This document shows, piece by piece, positions 50,875 to 59,374 of a stretch of DNA of 64,000 nucleotides. The position numbers and the translations under genes are program-made. The notes beneath the pieces were generated by a model. That model saw only the letters and a list, made by a program, of their open reading frames with translations. It did not search any database and was not told the origin of the DNA. Source of the stretch: Pseudomonadota bacterium (GTDB lineage Bacteria > Desulfobacterota > Desulfarculia > Desulfarculales > Desulfarculaceae); assembly GCA_018896025.1 (NCBI GenBank), contig JAHIND010000011.1, forward strand, positions 1 through 64,000. Direction: 5' to 3'. Each line of letters opens with the position of its first letter. Position 1 is the stretch's first letter.

Positions 50875-51911
50875 GCCTCGATCTCCCGCACCTTGCGGCC
50901 CACCGCCGCCGCCACCCGGCGCAGGTCGGCCATCATCTCGGAGAACTGCTCTGGCCGAAGGCTCTGGCGGCCATCGCTCAGGGCCGTTTCGGGCGTGGGG
51001 TGCACCTCCACCAGGATGCCGTCCGCCCCGGCGGCCACCGCGGCCAGGGCCAGGGCGGGCACCAACTCACGCTTGCCCGCCGCGTGGCTGGGGTCCACCA
51101 CCACCGGCAAATGGGTGTACTGCTTGAGCAGCGGCACCGCGCTGAGATCCAGGGTGTTGCGGGTCTCGGTCTCAAAGGTGCGGATGCCCCTCTCGCAGAG
51201 CATCACCTGCCAGTTGCCCCGGGCCACGATGTACTCGGCCGAGAGCAACAGCTCCTTGATGCTGGCCATCATGCCGCGTTTGAGCAGCACCGGGCGGTCG
51301 GTCTCGCCCACCGCCTCCAGCAGGGCGAAGTTCTGCATGTTGCGAGTGCCGATCTGTAACACGTCGGCGTAGCGGGCCACCAGCTCCACCTCCGAGGCGG
51401 TTAGCACCTCGGTGATGATGGGCAGGCCGGTGATGTCGCGAGCCTCGGCCATGATTTTTAGACCCTCTTCACCCATGCCCCGGAAGGAGTAGGGGCTGGT
51501 GCGGGGTTTGAAGGCCCCACCCCGGAGCGCCCCGGCCCCGGCCCGGTGTAGCAGGTCGGCGGTCTCCAGGAAGTTTTCCCGGCTCTCCACCGCGCAGGGC
51601 CCGGCGGCTACCAGCACCTCGGGGCCGCCCACGGTCATGGAGCCAAGCTGCACCTGGGTGGTCTCGGGCTTGAAGCTCTTGGACACCAGCTTCCAGGATT
51701 TCTCGAAGTTGGTGATCTCCTCCACCCCGCTGAGCCCGCCCACTTCCTGGCTGAGGCGCTCGGCCTGGGCGGGGCTGATCTCTTCCACCACCCCCAAGAC
51801 CACCCGCGGGTCCGGGGAGATGATGCGCGGCTCCAGGCCCGCCCGGCGCAAAACCGAGATTACCCGCGCCACGTCGCCCTTGGGGCAGTTTGGCTGCATG
51901 GTGATGACCAT
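50871..51911 (-). CDS. aroF: DAHP synthase (type I-beta) with ferredoxin-like domain, Trp-unit copy
   Basis: A 346-residue protein. Residues 1-70 form a ferredoxin-like regulatory domain ([17 protein letters not shown]) like that of Thermotoga DAHP synthase, which closes the active site when Tyr or Phe binds. The TIM barrel follows ([32 protein letters not shown]). It shares clear identity with the copy at 44502-45404 but keeps the regulatory domain. It is behind the trpE leader, so its transcription should follow tryptophan supply. Confidence 0.95.
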   Translation of the reverse strand: MVITMQPNCPKGDVARVISVLRRAGLEPRIISPDPRVVLGVVEEISPAQAERLSQEVGGLSGVEEITNFEKSWKLVSKSFKPETTQVQLGSMTVGGPEVLVAAGPCAVESRENFLETADLLHRAGAGALRGGAFKPRTSPYSFRGMGEEGLKIMAEARDITGLPIITEVLTASEVELVARYADVLQIGTRNMQNFALLEAVGETDRPVLLKRGMMASIKELLLSAEYIVARGNWQVMLCERGIRTFETETRNTLDLSAVPLLKQYTHLPVVVDPSHAAGKRELVPALALAAVAAGADGILVEVHPTPETALSDGRQSLRPEQFSEMMADLRRVAAAVGRKVREIEA

Positions 51912-51923
51912 GGCGATTCTCCC

Positions 51924-52556
51924 TTACACCTGGACCGGGGCCGCTTGGTCGGCCGGATTGCGGTGATGCCCGTTGGCCTGGGTACCGCCCAGGTGTTGGC
52001 GCAAAAAGTTCTGGAACAGGGTCATGCCCTGGGCGGTGGCGATGGACTCGGGATGGAACTGCACCCCCTCCACCGGCAGATCGCGGTGCCTAAGGCCCAT
52101 GACCTCGCCTTCCATGGTGTAGGCCGATATGAGCAGCGGCGCGCTCACGCTGGCCTCGGGCACCACCAGGGAGTGGTAGCGGCAGGCCACGAAGGGGTTT
52201 CGCAAGCCCTTGAACAGACCCTTGCCGTCATGGAACACCTCGCTGACCTTGCCGTGCATGGGCTTGCCCGAGCACACCACCTGGGCCCCGAAGACCTGGG
52301 CGATGGCCTGGTGCCCCAGGCACACCCCCAAGATGGGGAAGCTCCCCGCGTAGCGCTCGATGGCCGCGCAGGTTATGCCCGAGGTCTCGGGGCGGCCCGG
52401 CCCCGGCGAGATGATCATGGCCTCGGGTTCGTACTCCTCGATGGCCTCCACCTCTATGGCATCGTTGCGAAACACCTTGAGTTCGCAGCCCAGGCTGCCC
52501 AGGGCCTGCACGATGTTGTAGGTGAAGGAGTCGTAGTTATCGATTACCACGATCAT
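51924..52556 (-). CDS. trpG: Anthranilate synthase glutaminase subunit
   Basis: A 210-residue class I glutamine amidotransferase starting MIVVIDNYDSFTYNI, with the nucleophile Cys in GVCLGHQAIAQ and the His-Glu pair in GVQFHPES. It provides ammonia to TrpE. The start overlaps the trpE stop by 4 nt. A few extra residues rich in His/Asn/Ala follow the domain. In this family it could also serve p-aminobenzoate synthesis. Confidence 0.95.
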   Translation of the reverse strand: MIVVIDNYDSFTYNIVQALGSLGCELKVFRNDAIEVEAIEEYEPEAMIISPGPGRPETSGITCAAIERYAGSFPILGVCLGHQAIAQVFGAQVVCSGKPMHGKVSEVFHDGKGLFKGLRNPFVACRYHSLVVPEASVSAPLLISAYTMEGEVMGLRHRDLPVEGVQFHPESIATAQGMTLFQNFLRQHLGGTQANGHHRNPADQAAPVQV

Positions 52557-53941
52557 GCCAAACCCTCCGAGGCCAGCTTCAGGGCGGCGAGGCCCTGGGC
52601 GGCTTTGTGGCAGATTTCTTCGTATTCCATGGCCGGGTCGCTGTCGGCCACGATGCCCGCCCCGGCTTGCAGGGTGTAGCGGCCCTGGTCGAATTGCATC
52701 ATGCGGATGCCGATGCAGGTGTCCATGTACTGGCCGGGGCCGAAGCAGCCCACCGCCCCGCCGTAGGGGCCGCGGGCCACGCCCTCCAGCTCGTTGATGA
52801 TCTCCATGGCCCGAACCTTGGGCGCGCCGGACAGGGTGCCCGCCGGGAAGGAGGCCTGGAAGGCGTCCCACACCGAAAGATCGGGGTCCACCTGGCCCAC
52901 CACCTGGGAGACGATGTGCATCACGTGGCTGTAGCGCTCCACGGTCATGTAGGGAGCCACCTGCACCGTGCCGTAGCGGCTCACCCGCCCGGCGTCGTTG
53001 CGGGCCAGGTCCACCAGCATCACGTGCTCGGCCCGCTCCTTGGCCGAGCCCATCATCTCCCGCTCCAGGGCCAGGTCTTCTTCCGGGTCCGCCGAGCGGC
53101 CCTTGGTGCCTGCGATGGGCCTGAGGTAAACCATGCCGTCCTTGACCTTGACCAGGGTCTCCGGCGAGGAGCCCGCCAGGGAGAAGCCGGGGTATTTCAG
53201 GAAGAACATGTAGGGTGAGGGGCTCTTGACCCGGAGCCAGCGGTACACGGCCAAGGGGTCGATGTCGGTCTCACCGGTGAACCGAGCCGAGGGCACCACC
53301 TGGAAGATGTCGCCGGCCATGATGTACTCCTTGGCCTTTTCCACCGCGGCCATGAAGGGCTCCTTGGCCGGGGCATTGACCTGAAAGCTGCCGGGCGGGG
53401 AAACCAAGCGGGCCGGGCGGTGCAGCCGGTCCACCATCTCGGCCAGCTTGGCCCGGCCCCGCTCAGGGCCATCGGCCAGGGCCACCAGGATCAGGCGGCG
53501 GTGCAGGTGATCGAACACCGCGAAGCTGGCCGGGAAGCAGAGCCAGGCCACGGGCAGGCGGTGGGGCTCAACCGGGGGCAGGCGCTCCACCAGGCGCACC
53601 GCCTCGTAGCCCACGTAGCCCATGAACGAGCCCACAAAGGGCAGCGCGGGCAGCCCCTCCACCTTGAGGGCGTCGCTAAGCTCCTGGGCCGCCGCGAAAA
53701 ACTCACTTTCGGGGCGCTGTTGTTCCTGGCCGCCATGCTCCACCAGGGTTTGGCCTTGCTCCAGGCGCAGGGAGCTGATGGGCTCCCAGGCCACGATGGA
53801 GTAGCGGCCCACCGAATCCACCCCCTCCCCGCTTTCGAACAAGAAGGAGGTCTCTTCCCCCTGGCACAGCTTCACATAGGCCGATACCGGGGTGTCGGCG
53901 TCGGCCAAAAGCTCCTTGGTGTAGGCTTGCAAGCTTCCCAT
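52553..53941 (-). CDS. trpE: Anthranilate synthase component I
   Basis: A 462-residue chorismate-binding enzyme with the Trp feedback region (FLFESGEG near the N-terminus, equivalent to the LLES motif), PIAGTKGR, and the DLARNDAGRVS and AGTLSGAPK motifs. It makes anthranilate from chorismate. The ATG at 53941 has AAGGA 5 nt upstream; an ATG two codons earlier is equally possible. The attenuator terminator ends 22 nt before it. Confidence 0.95.
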   Translation of the reverse strand: MGSLQAYTKELLADADTPVSAYVKLCQGEETSFLFESGEGVDSVGRYSIVAWEPISSLRLEQGQTLVEHGGQEQQRPESEFFAAAQELSDALKVEGLPALPFVGSFMGYVGYEAVRLVERLPPVEPHRLPVAWLCFPASFAVFDHLHRRLILVALADGPERGRAKLAEMVDRLHRPARLVSPPGSFQVNAPAKEPFMAAVEKAKEYIMAGDIFQVVPSARFTGETDIDPLAVYRWLRVKSPSPYMFFLKYPGFSLAGSSPETLVKVKDGMVYLRPIAGTKGRSADPEEDLALEREMMGSAKERAEHVMLVDLARNDAGRVSRYGTVQVAPYMTVERYSHVMHIVSQVVGQVDPDLSVWDAFQASFPAGTLSGAPKVRAMEIINELEGVARGPYGGAVGCFGPGQYMDTCIGIRMMQFDQGRYTLQAGAGIVADSDPAMEYEEICHKAAQGLAALKLASEGLA

Positions 53942-53962
53942 GTTCATCCTTCGCGGCAAAAG

Positions 53963-53990
53963 AAAAACCCACCGTCGTTGTGACGGTGGG
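53963..53990 (-). terminator. trpE attenuator terminator
   Basis: A perfect 9-bp stem, CCCACCGTC with GACGGTGGG around a 5-nt loop, followed by U5CU4 on the minus strand. It is placed just before trpE and 29 nt after the leader peptide stop. Confidence 0.9.
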
Positions 53991-54019
53991 CTCGCTGTTC
54001 GGCTTGGGAGTTTAAGGAC

Positions 54020-54160
54020 CTAGGCTGGTTTCCTCCCGGCGGAGCGCACCGTCATGGGTGAACGCCACCAATAAAACCAGACACCAAACACAGGGGCGAA
54101 AGCGACATCCGCCATGGGGCGGGCGCTCTTGCCATCCTGGTTTGGTTGGGTCTTTTGCAT
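54020..54160 (-). CDS. trpL: Trp leader peptide of the trpE unit
   Basis: A frame of 46 codons from the ATG at 54160 (GGGAG 11 nt upstream) or 31 codons from the in-frame ATG at 54115. It contains VWFYWWRSP, with three Trp codons within five positions. It ends 29 nt before the attenuator stem. The peptide shares the block TATTGGTGGCG with the two leaders ahead of trpD. It should couple transcription of trpE, trpG, a DAHP synthase and the common shikimate genes to tryptophan supply. The longer form has the better ribosome binding site. Confidence 0.8.
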   Translation of the reverse strand: MQKTQPNQDGKSARPMADVAFAPVFGVWFYWWRSPMTVRSAGRKPA

Positions 54161-54188
54161 TTCGTATACAACTCCCGTGTTGCTGTTC

Positions 54189-54216
54189 AGTATCGCCCCT
54201 CACCGGTTTTTGTCAA
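54189..54216 (-). promoter_or_regulatory. Promoter of the trpE unit
   Basis: TTGACA (54216-54211), 16 nt, GATACT (54194-54189) on the minus strand; predicted start near 54182. The upstream block GTTTTTTGCCC plus TTGACA is identical to that of the DAHP synthase-pheA-tyrA promoter. Confidence 0.75.
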
Positions 54217-54335
54217 GGGCAAAAAACGGTGGGCCAAACCCGAATTTTCCACCAAAGGCCGGAAGCCAGCGGACGACGCATTCGTATCTAGGCGATTCCT
54301 AATGAAAAACAATTAAATTTGGTTCGGGGCCAAAA

Positions 54336-54459
54336 CCGGCACAGCCAGCCGCCGGCAGACAAGGCGACCGGCGAGTGAGGGACGCAGGCGTAGCGAATAG
54401 GCTACGTCGAGGACCGAGCGAAGCAGGCAACGCCGTATGCTGGTGGCTGGCTGTGCCGG
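54336..54459. repeat. Palindromic intergenic repeat, copy C
   Basis: A 124-bp element bounded by the perfect inverted repeat CCGGCACAGCCAGCC (54336-54350) and its complement (54445-54459), the same ends as copy B at 19955-20078. The inner hairpin is GGCGTAGC with GCTACGTC, versus GGCGTAT/ATACGCC in copies A and B; the loop-proximal pair(s) differ but stay paired and one outer pair is a G-U wobble, a compensatory pattern. It lies between the trpE promoter and the oxidoreductase gene. Confidence 0.85.
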
Positions 54460-54487
54460 ACGCCCAACCTTTATGGCATTACCCGGT

Positions 54488-55102
54488 CTAGCGCCCTGTT
54501 GCATCCGCCTCGTTGGAGTATCCCCGCTTCTCCCAAAAGCCCTTTTGGGCTTCGGCGGTCAACTCCAGGCGCACCACCCACTTGGCCCACTTGTAGCCCA
54601 GCTTGCCCGGAGCCACCAGTTGGAAGGGCCAGCCACGGGTGGCGTCCAGGGCCAAGCCGTTGATTTTATATCCCAACAGCACCTTGTCCCCGCGCAGGTA
54701 CTTGAGCGGCAGGCCGGTGGAATAGCCTTCGGTGGTGTGGAACATCACCCAGGTGGCCTCGGGCTTGGGCCCCGCCAGGGCCAGCAGATCGCTTAGGCGA
54801 ACCCCCTGGTAGAGCAGGGTCTCGGTCCAGCCCTCCACGCAGGGCATGTCCACCACTTGTTTGACCGGGGGCATGTCCAGCACCTGCTGGTAGGTCAGGC
54901 TAAGGGGCTTTTGCACCAACCCATCCACCTTAAGGCGGTAAGTGTCAGGGGCCACCTTTTGGGGTCCGCGAATGGAGTTGTCATAGGTGCGGTGATAGGG
55001 GCTCAGCTTCACCCCATTGTAGGTCTTGATCTCGTCCCCAGCCGCCGCCGGGGCGCAGATCAGCGCCGCCATGAGCAGGGCCAGGCAAGCCGCTTTGGGC
55101 AT
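54488..55102 (-). CDS. Exported molybdopterin-domain oxidoreductase
   Basis: A 204-residue protein with a signal peptide (about residues 1-21) and an oxidoreductase molybdopterin-binding domain of the sulfite oxidase/MsrP fold. The molybdenum-ligand cysteine is in MPCVEGW, and TRGWPFQLVAPGKLGYKWAKW is the C-terminal family motif. It lacks the dimerisation domain of sulfite oxidase. No twin-arginine motif is visible in its signal, although tatB and tatC lie just upstream in the same direction. The start at 55102 has GGAAGG 7 nt upstream. Substrate unknown; no MsrQ-like membrane partner is adjacent. Confidence 0.75.
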   Translation of the reverse strand: MPKAACLALLMAALICAPAAAGDEIKTYNGVKLSPYHRTYDNSIRGPQKVAPDTYRLKVDGLVQKPLSLTYQQVLDMPPVKQVVDMPCVEGWTETLLYQGVRLSDLLALAGPKPEATWVMFHTTEGYSTGLPLKYLRGDKVLLGYKINGLALDATRGWPFQLVAPGKLGYKWAKWVVRLELTAEAQKGFWEKRGYSNEADATGR

Positions 55103-55180
55103 AAGCAAACCTTCCCTTTTAAAAAGGAATCACTATTAAAAGACTAAGGCTTGCTTTGAGACGGGTCAAGGGAAGGAAGC

Positions 55181-56029
55181 TTATTCCTTGGAGTCGGAGT
55201 CGGTGAACTCTTCCTCTTCGGCGGCCCGGCGTTCGGCCTTTTTCTTTTCCGTGGCCACCACCATCCAGATGGATATCTCGTAGAGGATGATCAGCGGCAC
55301 GGCCATCATGATCTGGGTGACCACGTCGGGCGGGGTGAACATGGCCCCGACCACGAACATGATGAGAACGGCGTACTTGCGGTTTTTCTTGAGGCCCTTG
55401 GCGGAGACCACCCCGATGCGGCCCAGAAACACCAGCACCAGGGGCATCTCGAAGATGACCCCGAAGGCGAAGAGCAGGGTGGCGCTGAAGCTCAGATAGG
55501 ACTTGAGGCTGAGCATGGGCACGATGTCGTCGGTGGCGAAGCTCATGAAGAACTGGAAGGCGTAGGGGAACACCATGGTGTAGCAGAACACGGCGCCCAC
55601 GATGAACAGCACCGAGGACACCAGCACGAAGGGCCACACCGCCTTGCGCTCGTGGTCGTAAAGGCCCGGCGCGATGAAACGCCAGAACTGGTGGAATATC
55701 ACGGGACAAGCCACCACGATGGCCGCCAGGAGGGCTATCTTCAGGTAGGTGAAAAAGGCCTCGGCCGGGGCGGTGTAGATCAGCTTGGCCCCGGCGGGCA
55801 TGGCCGCCTTTAGGGGCCGGGCCAAACCCTGATAAAGCTCTTCCTTAAATATATAGGTGCCCAGGAAGCAGACCCCCACCGCGATGGCCGAGCGCACCAG
55901 GCAGGAGCGCAGCTCCTCCAGATGGCCCAGGAAGGGCATGCGCGATTCGTCGTCATCTTCGGAAGGCTCGTGGCGCTCTTCTTCCGGCTCCGGCGGCGCG
56001 GTTCCCTGGGTCTTTTCCTGATCCGACAT
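55181..56029 (-). CDS. tatC: Twin-arginine translocase subunit TatC
   Basis: A 282-residue protein with six membrane helices, the N-terminal FLGHLEELRSCL signature, and FRRFIAPGLY-like cytoplasmic loop (FWRFIAPGLYDHERKAVWPF). The first 25 residues are acidic and variable, as is the charged C-terminal tail. TatC binds twin-arginine signal peptides of folded exported proteins. Its start codon follows the tatB stop without a gap. Confidence 0.95.
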   Translation of the reverse strand: MSDQEKTQGTAPPEPEEERHEPSEDDDESRMPFLGHLEELRSCLVRSAIAVGVCFLGTYIFKEELYQGLARPLKAAMPAGAKLIYTAPAEAFFTYLKIALLAAIVVACPVIFHQFWRFIAPGLYDHERKAVWPFVLVSSVLFIVGAVFCYTMVFPYAFQFFMSFATDDIVPMLSLKSYLSFSATLLFAFGVIFEMPLVLVFLGRIGVVSAKGLKKNRKYAVLIMFVVGAMFTPPDVVTQIMMAVPLIILYEISIWMVVATEKKKAERRAAEEEEFTDSDSKE

Positions 56030-56503
56030 CTAGGATTCTTTGCGGCTTGTTTCGGGGTTGGCTTGGGGGTCGGAGCCCTGGTTTTTGGCCTGGGGCTTGG
56101 CGTCGTCCGCCGGTTTGGCTTCGGGCTGGACTTCGGGCTGGGCCACTTCCACGGTGGCCTGCTCCTTGGGATCCTCGGTCTGCTGCTTTATTTCCTTCAT
56201 CAGGGCGTCGCGGCCCGAGAGGTCCAGGCTGGGCTCCTTGGCCTCCACCAGGGGGTTCACGTCGTCCAACAGCTTGCGGGGATTTACTTCGTCCAGGGTG
56301 TCGCGGAAGGATTTGTTCAAACCCTTGAGGTCTTGATAGGTCTCGTTTTCGGAGAATTCATCCTTGATTTCATCGGCAGCCTTGCGGAATTGGCTAAGGC
56401 CCTTGCCCAGGCTCTTGGCCATATCCGGCAGCTTTTTGGGGCCCACCACGATGAGCGCAACCACCAAAATTATGATTAGCTCGGGCATGCCGATGCCGAA
56501 CAT
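56030..56503 (-). CDS. tatB: Twin-arginine translocase subunit TatB
   Basis: A 157-residue protein with one N-terminal membrane helix (MFGIGMPELIIILVVALIVVG), the conserved GP hinge, an amphipathic helix and a long acidic, Pro/Gln-rich tail. The starting residues and Glu8 fit TatB better than TatA, and the tail length is TatB-like. It forms the receptor complex with TatC. It is preceded 27 nt upstream by uvrC's stop on the other side of the gap, all on the minus strand in the order tatB then tatC. Confidence 0.85.
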   Translation of the reverse strand: MFGIGMPELIIILVVALIVVGPKKLPDMAKSLGKGLSQFRKAADEIKDEFSENETYQDLKGLNKSFRDTLDEVNPRKLLDDVNPLVEAKEPSLDLSGRDALMKEIKQQTEDPKEQATVEVAQPEVQPEAKPADDAKPQAKNQGSDPQANPETSRKES

Positions 56504-56530
56504 GCAACCCTCCTATAATTCTGCCGAAGT

Positions 56531-58390
56531 CTACTTTGGGGGCTGGGCAGTGTCAAGGGCGGCCAAAAAGGAGGCCAGGCGCCGGGCGGTGGACTCGTCC
56601 AGCCCTCCCCGCTCTTGCAGCTCCTTTTCCCCGGCTTTTTTCACCGCCGCCAGGGAGCCGAAGCTCTTGAGCAAGCGGGAGCGCTTCTTGGGGCCGATTC
56701 CCGGCACCTCCTCGAGTATAGACCGGGTCAGGGCTTTTTTGCGCAGCAGGCGGTGATAGCTCACCGCGAAACGGTGGGCCTCGTCCCTGAGGCGCATGAT
56801 CAAAAGCAACGCCGGATCACTCGCCTTGAGATTCACCGGGTTTTTGCGCTGGGGCAGGTAGATGCGGTCCGGCTCGCCGGGAGCGCGGCCCTTGGCGATG
56901 GAAGCCAGGGCCGGGGCGTGCTCCGGCGCGGCCTGGGCCAGGGCCTGCACCGCCATGGAGAGCTGCCCCTTGCCGCCGTCCAGGATCAGCAAATCCGGCG
57001 GCGGGTCGTCCCCGCTCAGGCGGCGGGCCAATACGTGGGCCATGGCCGCGTAGTCGTCCCCCCCGCCCTCGCCGCCCAGCACCTTGTAGCGGCGGTAGGC
57101 GCTCTTGTCCGCCGCGCCCTCGCGCATGGCCGAAAGCCCGGCCACGGTGAGGCTGCCCCCCAGGTGGGAGATGTCCAGGCACTCCATGGTCTGGGGCGCC
57201 TCGGCCAGGCCCAGCTTCTTGGCCAGGCGCTCCAGGGCCGCGGCCGGGCCGGGGCCTTCGTGGCGGGGCTGGGCCGCGTTGAGCTTGGCCATGTCCATGA
57301 GCTTGCGCTTCTCTCCCCGCAGAGGCAGGCGCAGCTCCACCTTGCGCCCGGCCTTCTCGCCCAGCACCTCGGCCACCAGGGAGGGGTCCGAGGGCATCTG
57401 GGAAACCAGCACCAAGGGCGGCGGGGCGTGCAGCTCGTACAGGGCCAACAGGGCCTGGGACATGGTCTCGCCCGGCTCCTGGGCCGCCCGGCTGAGGTCG
57501 TGCACCCGGCTGCCCACCACCTGACCGCCGCGCACCCTGACCTGGGCCAGGCGCATGCCGTCCTCGGCCTGGTGCAGGGCCACCACGTCGATGTCCTCCT
57601 CCTGGGGAGCGGAGACTCGCTGGCGCTCCAGGGTGCGGCTCAGCGCCTGCCAGCGGTCGCGCAGCAGGGCGGCCTCCTCGAAGCGCTCCCCCTGGGCCGC
57701 CTTTTCCATCTCCTCTTGCAGCCGCCGGGCCAGTTCCTCGCCCTGGCCCGCGAAAAAGGCCTGCATCTGCTTGACCAGCAGGGCGTAGTCCTCGCGGCTG
57801 ATCTTGTCCGCGCAGGGGGCCGGGCAGCGGCCGGTCTCAAAGTCCAGGCAGGGGCGGGCCCGGTTGCGGATGGTGTGGTCAGAACAGCGGCGCAGGGGGA
57901 AGATGCGCTGCAGCAGGTACATGGTCTGGCGCGCCGCCCCGGCGCTGCCGAAAGGCCCGTAATATTGCGCCCCGTCGCTGAGCTTGGGACGGCGCACCAG
58001 GGACAGGCGGGGGAAGTCGTGCTCCAGGCTCAGGCGGAAGTAGGGGTAGGATTTGTCGTCGCGCAAGTCGGCGTTGTAGCGGGGCCGGTGTTTTTTGATC
58101 AGGGTGCTTTCCAGCAGAAGGGCTTCCTTCTCGCTGGCGGTGATTACGAACTCCACCGAGGCCACCTGCTTTACCATGGTGGCCACCTTGTTGGCGTACC
58201 AGGTGGGGCCGGAGATGGGGCGGGTGTAGGAGGTCAGGCGATTCTTGAGGTGCTTGGCCTTGCCCACGTAGATAATGCGGCCCCGGGCGTCTTTCATAAG
58301 ATAGACGCCGGGGTCCAGCGGCACGTGGGCCAGGGCCTGTTTTATGACCTCGGCGCCACGGGGCTTGTCTGTGGTTTGGGTGGTGGCCAA
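56531..58390 (-). CDS. uvrC: Excinuclease ABC subunit C
   Basis: A 619-residue nuclease with a GIY-YIG domain (PGVYLMKDARGRIIYVGKAK near 29-48), a UVR motif for UvrB binding (about 205-240), the RNase H-like endonuclease domain (ECLDISHLGG...) and two C-terminal helix-hairpin-helix motifs (VPGIGPKKRSRLL). It makes both incisions in nucleotide excision repair. The start is TTG with AGGGTG upstream. The gene precedes tatB on the same strand. Confidence 0.9.
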   Translation of the reverse strand: MATTQTTDKPRGAEVIKQALAHVPLDPGVYLMKDARGRIIYVGKAKHLKNRLTSYTRPISGPTWYANKVATMVKQVASVEFVITASEKEALLLESTLIKKHRPRYNADLRDDKSYPYFRLSLEHDFPRLSLVRRPKLSDGAQYYGPFGSAGAARQTMYLLQRIFPLRRCSDHTIRNRARPCLDFETGRCPAPCADKISREDYALLVKQMQAFFAGQGEELARRLQEEMEKAAQGERFEEAALLRDRWQALSRTLERQRVSAPQEEDIDVVALHQAEDGMRLAQVRVRGGQVVGSRVHDLSRAAQEPGETMSQALLALYELHAPPPLVLVSQMPSDPSLVAEVLGEKAGRKVELRLPLRGEKRKLMDMAKLNAAQPRHEGPGPAAALERLAKKLGLAEAPQTMECLDISHLGGSLTVAGLSAMREGAADKSAYRRYKVLGGEGGGDDYAAMAHVLARRLSGDDPPPDLLILDGGKGQLSMAVQALAQAAPEHAPALASIAKGRAPGEPDRIYLPQRKNPVNLKASDPALLLIMRLRDEAHRFAVSYHRLLRKKALTRSILEEVPGIGPKKRSRLLKSFGSLAAVKKAGEKELQERGGLDESTARRLASFLAALDTAQPPK

Positions 58391-58417
58391 ACGTCACCCT
58401 ACAATGAATTAAGGTTT

Positions 58418-58444
58418 GTTGGGTTTCGCTTCGCTCTACCCAAC
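58418..58444. repeat. Short GTTGGGT/ACCCAAC hairpin repeat
   Basis: GTTGGGT, 13 nt (TTCGCTTCGCTCT), ACCCAAC. Sequences of this type recur between genes in many proteobacterial genomes. Only one copy is seen in this window. It lies between the secreted hydrolase stop and uvrC start and could act as a weak terminator. Confidence 0.5.
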
Positions 58445-58471
58445 CTACACGACGGCTCTGAAATCAGGCCC

Positions 58472-59374
58472 CTACTTCCCCGCCTCGCCTCCCCGCACCG
58501 CCTTGCCGTCCGCGAACTCCAGCAGCAGGGCGTTGACCTGCTTGGGCTTTTCCAGCATCACGAAGTGCCCCGCCCCAGGGATTTGCGCGCAGCGCAGGTT
58601 GGGGAACAAGGTCCGCAGCCAGGCCTCGAAGTTGGGCGGCAGATGGGGGTTGGGCACGTAAATAGCCAGCACCGGGATGGTCAAGGGCCGGTAGTCCCAG
58701 TTGGCCGGCTTGACGAACTCGGCCATGGAGCTGCGTCCCACGTGCCAGGGCGTGGCCAGGGCCTGGGCCTTCACCCACTCCCGCAGGGCCTGGGGCGTGG
58801 TCTTGTCCTGCATGGCGTCGAAGAAGAAGCCCACCTTCTGCTGGCCGTCCGGGCCCTGGAACTGGGCGGCAAAGGCATTGGCCTGCTTGCACCACTCGGC
58901 CCGGGCCACCGGCTCCTGGGGTGGCAGGCCCAGGGCGCCATCCATGGATACCAGGGCCCTCACCCGCGTGGGATGCTCCAGGGCCACGCGCCGGGCTACG
59001 TCCAGGCCCATGCTGTGGCCCACCAGCACCGCGTCCTTCACCTTGGCCTGGTTCATGACCGCCAGCACCGACCGGGCCAAAAGCTCCTGGGTGTAGGCCA
59101 CCTGGGGCGCGTCGCTCTTGCCGTGGCCGATCATGTCCAGGGCGATGACCCGGTGTTTCTTGGCCAGGGCGGGAATCTGCTCCCGCCAAAAATTGTGGTT
59201 GCAGATCCAGCCATGAATAAGAACCAGGGTGGGTTCGCCCTTGCCCTGGTCGGTGTAGTAGACCTTGTGCCCGTCCAGCTCGGCGTAGGCCCCCTGCCCC
59301 GCTTGGGCCATGACGGGCAATAAAAGCATCAGGGCGATCAGGCAGGCCGCCCATATTTTCAGATGCCGGTTCAT
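58472..59374 (-). CDS. Secreted alpha/beta hydrolase
   Basis: A 300-residue protein with a signal peptide (about residues 1-25, ending AQA) and an alpha/beta hydrolase fold: oxyanion-hole [10 protein letters not shown], nucleophile Ser in GHSMGLD and catalytic His in [11 protein letters not shown]. It is periplasmic or released. It overlaps uvrB by 4 nt, but this seems chance clustering with DNA repair genes. Substrate unknown; the family includes esterases, lactonases and haloalkane-type enzymes. Confidence 0.8.
   Translation of the reverse strand: MNRHLKIWAACLIALMLLLPVMAQAGQGAYAELDGHKVYYTDQGKGEPTLVLIHGWICNHNFWREQIPALAKKHRVIALDMIGHGKSDAPQVAYTQELLARSVLAVMNQAKVKDAVLVGHSMGLDVARRVALEHPTRVRALVSMDGALGLPPQEPVARAEWCKQANAFAAQFQGPDGQQKVGFFFDAMQDKTTPQALREWVKAQALATPWHVGRSSMAEFVKPANWDYRPLTIPVLAIYVPNPHLPPNFEAWLRTLFPNLRCAQIPGAGHFVMLEKPKQVNALLLEFADGKAVRGGEAGK

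Noticed and set aside
56615..59323. A 902-codon open frame on the plus strand opposite uvrC and the secreted hydrolase
   Set aside because: It is antisense to well-supported genes, low in complexity (Gly/Gln/His/Leu-rich) and has no recognisable domain. Long antisense frames are expected in high-GC DNA.
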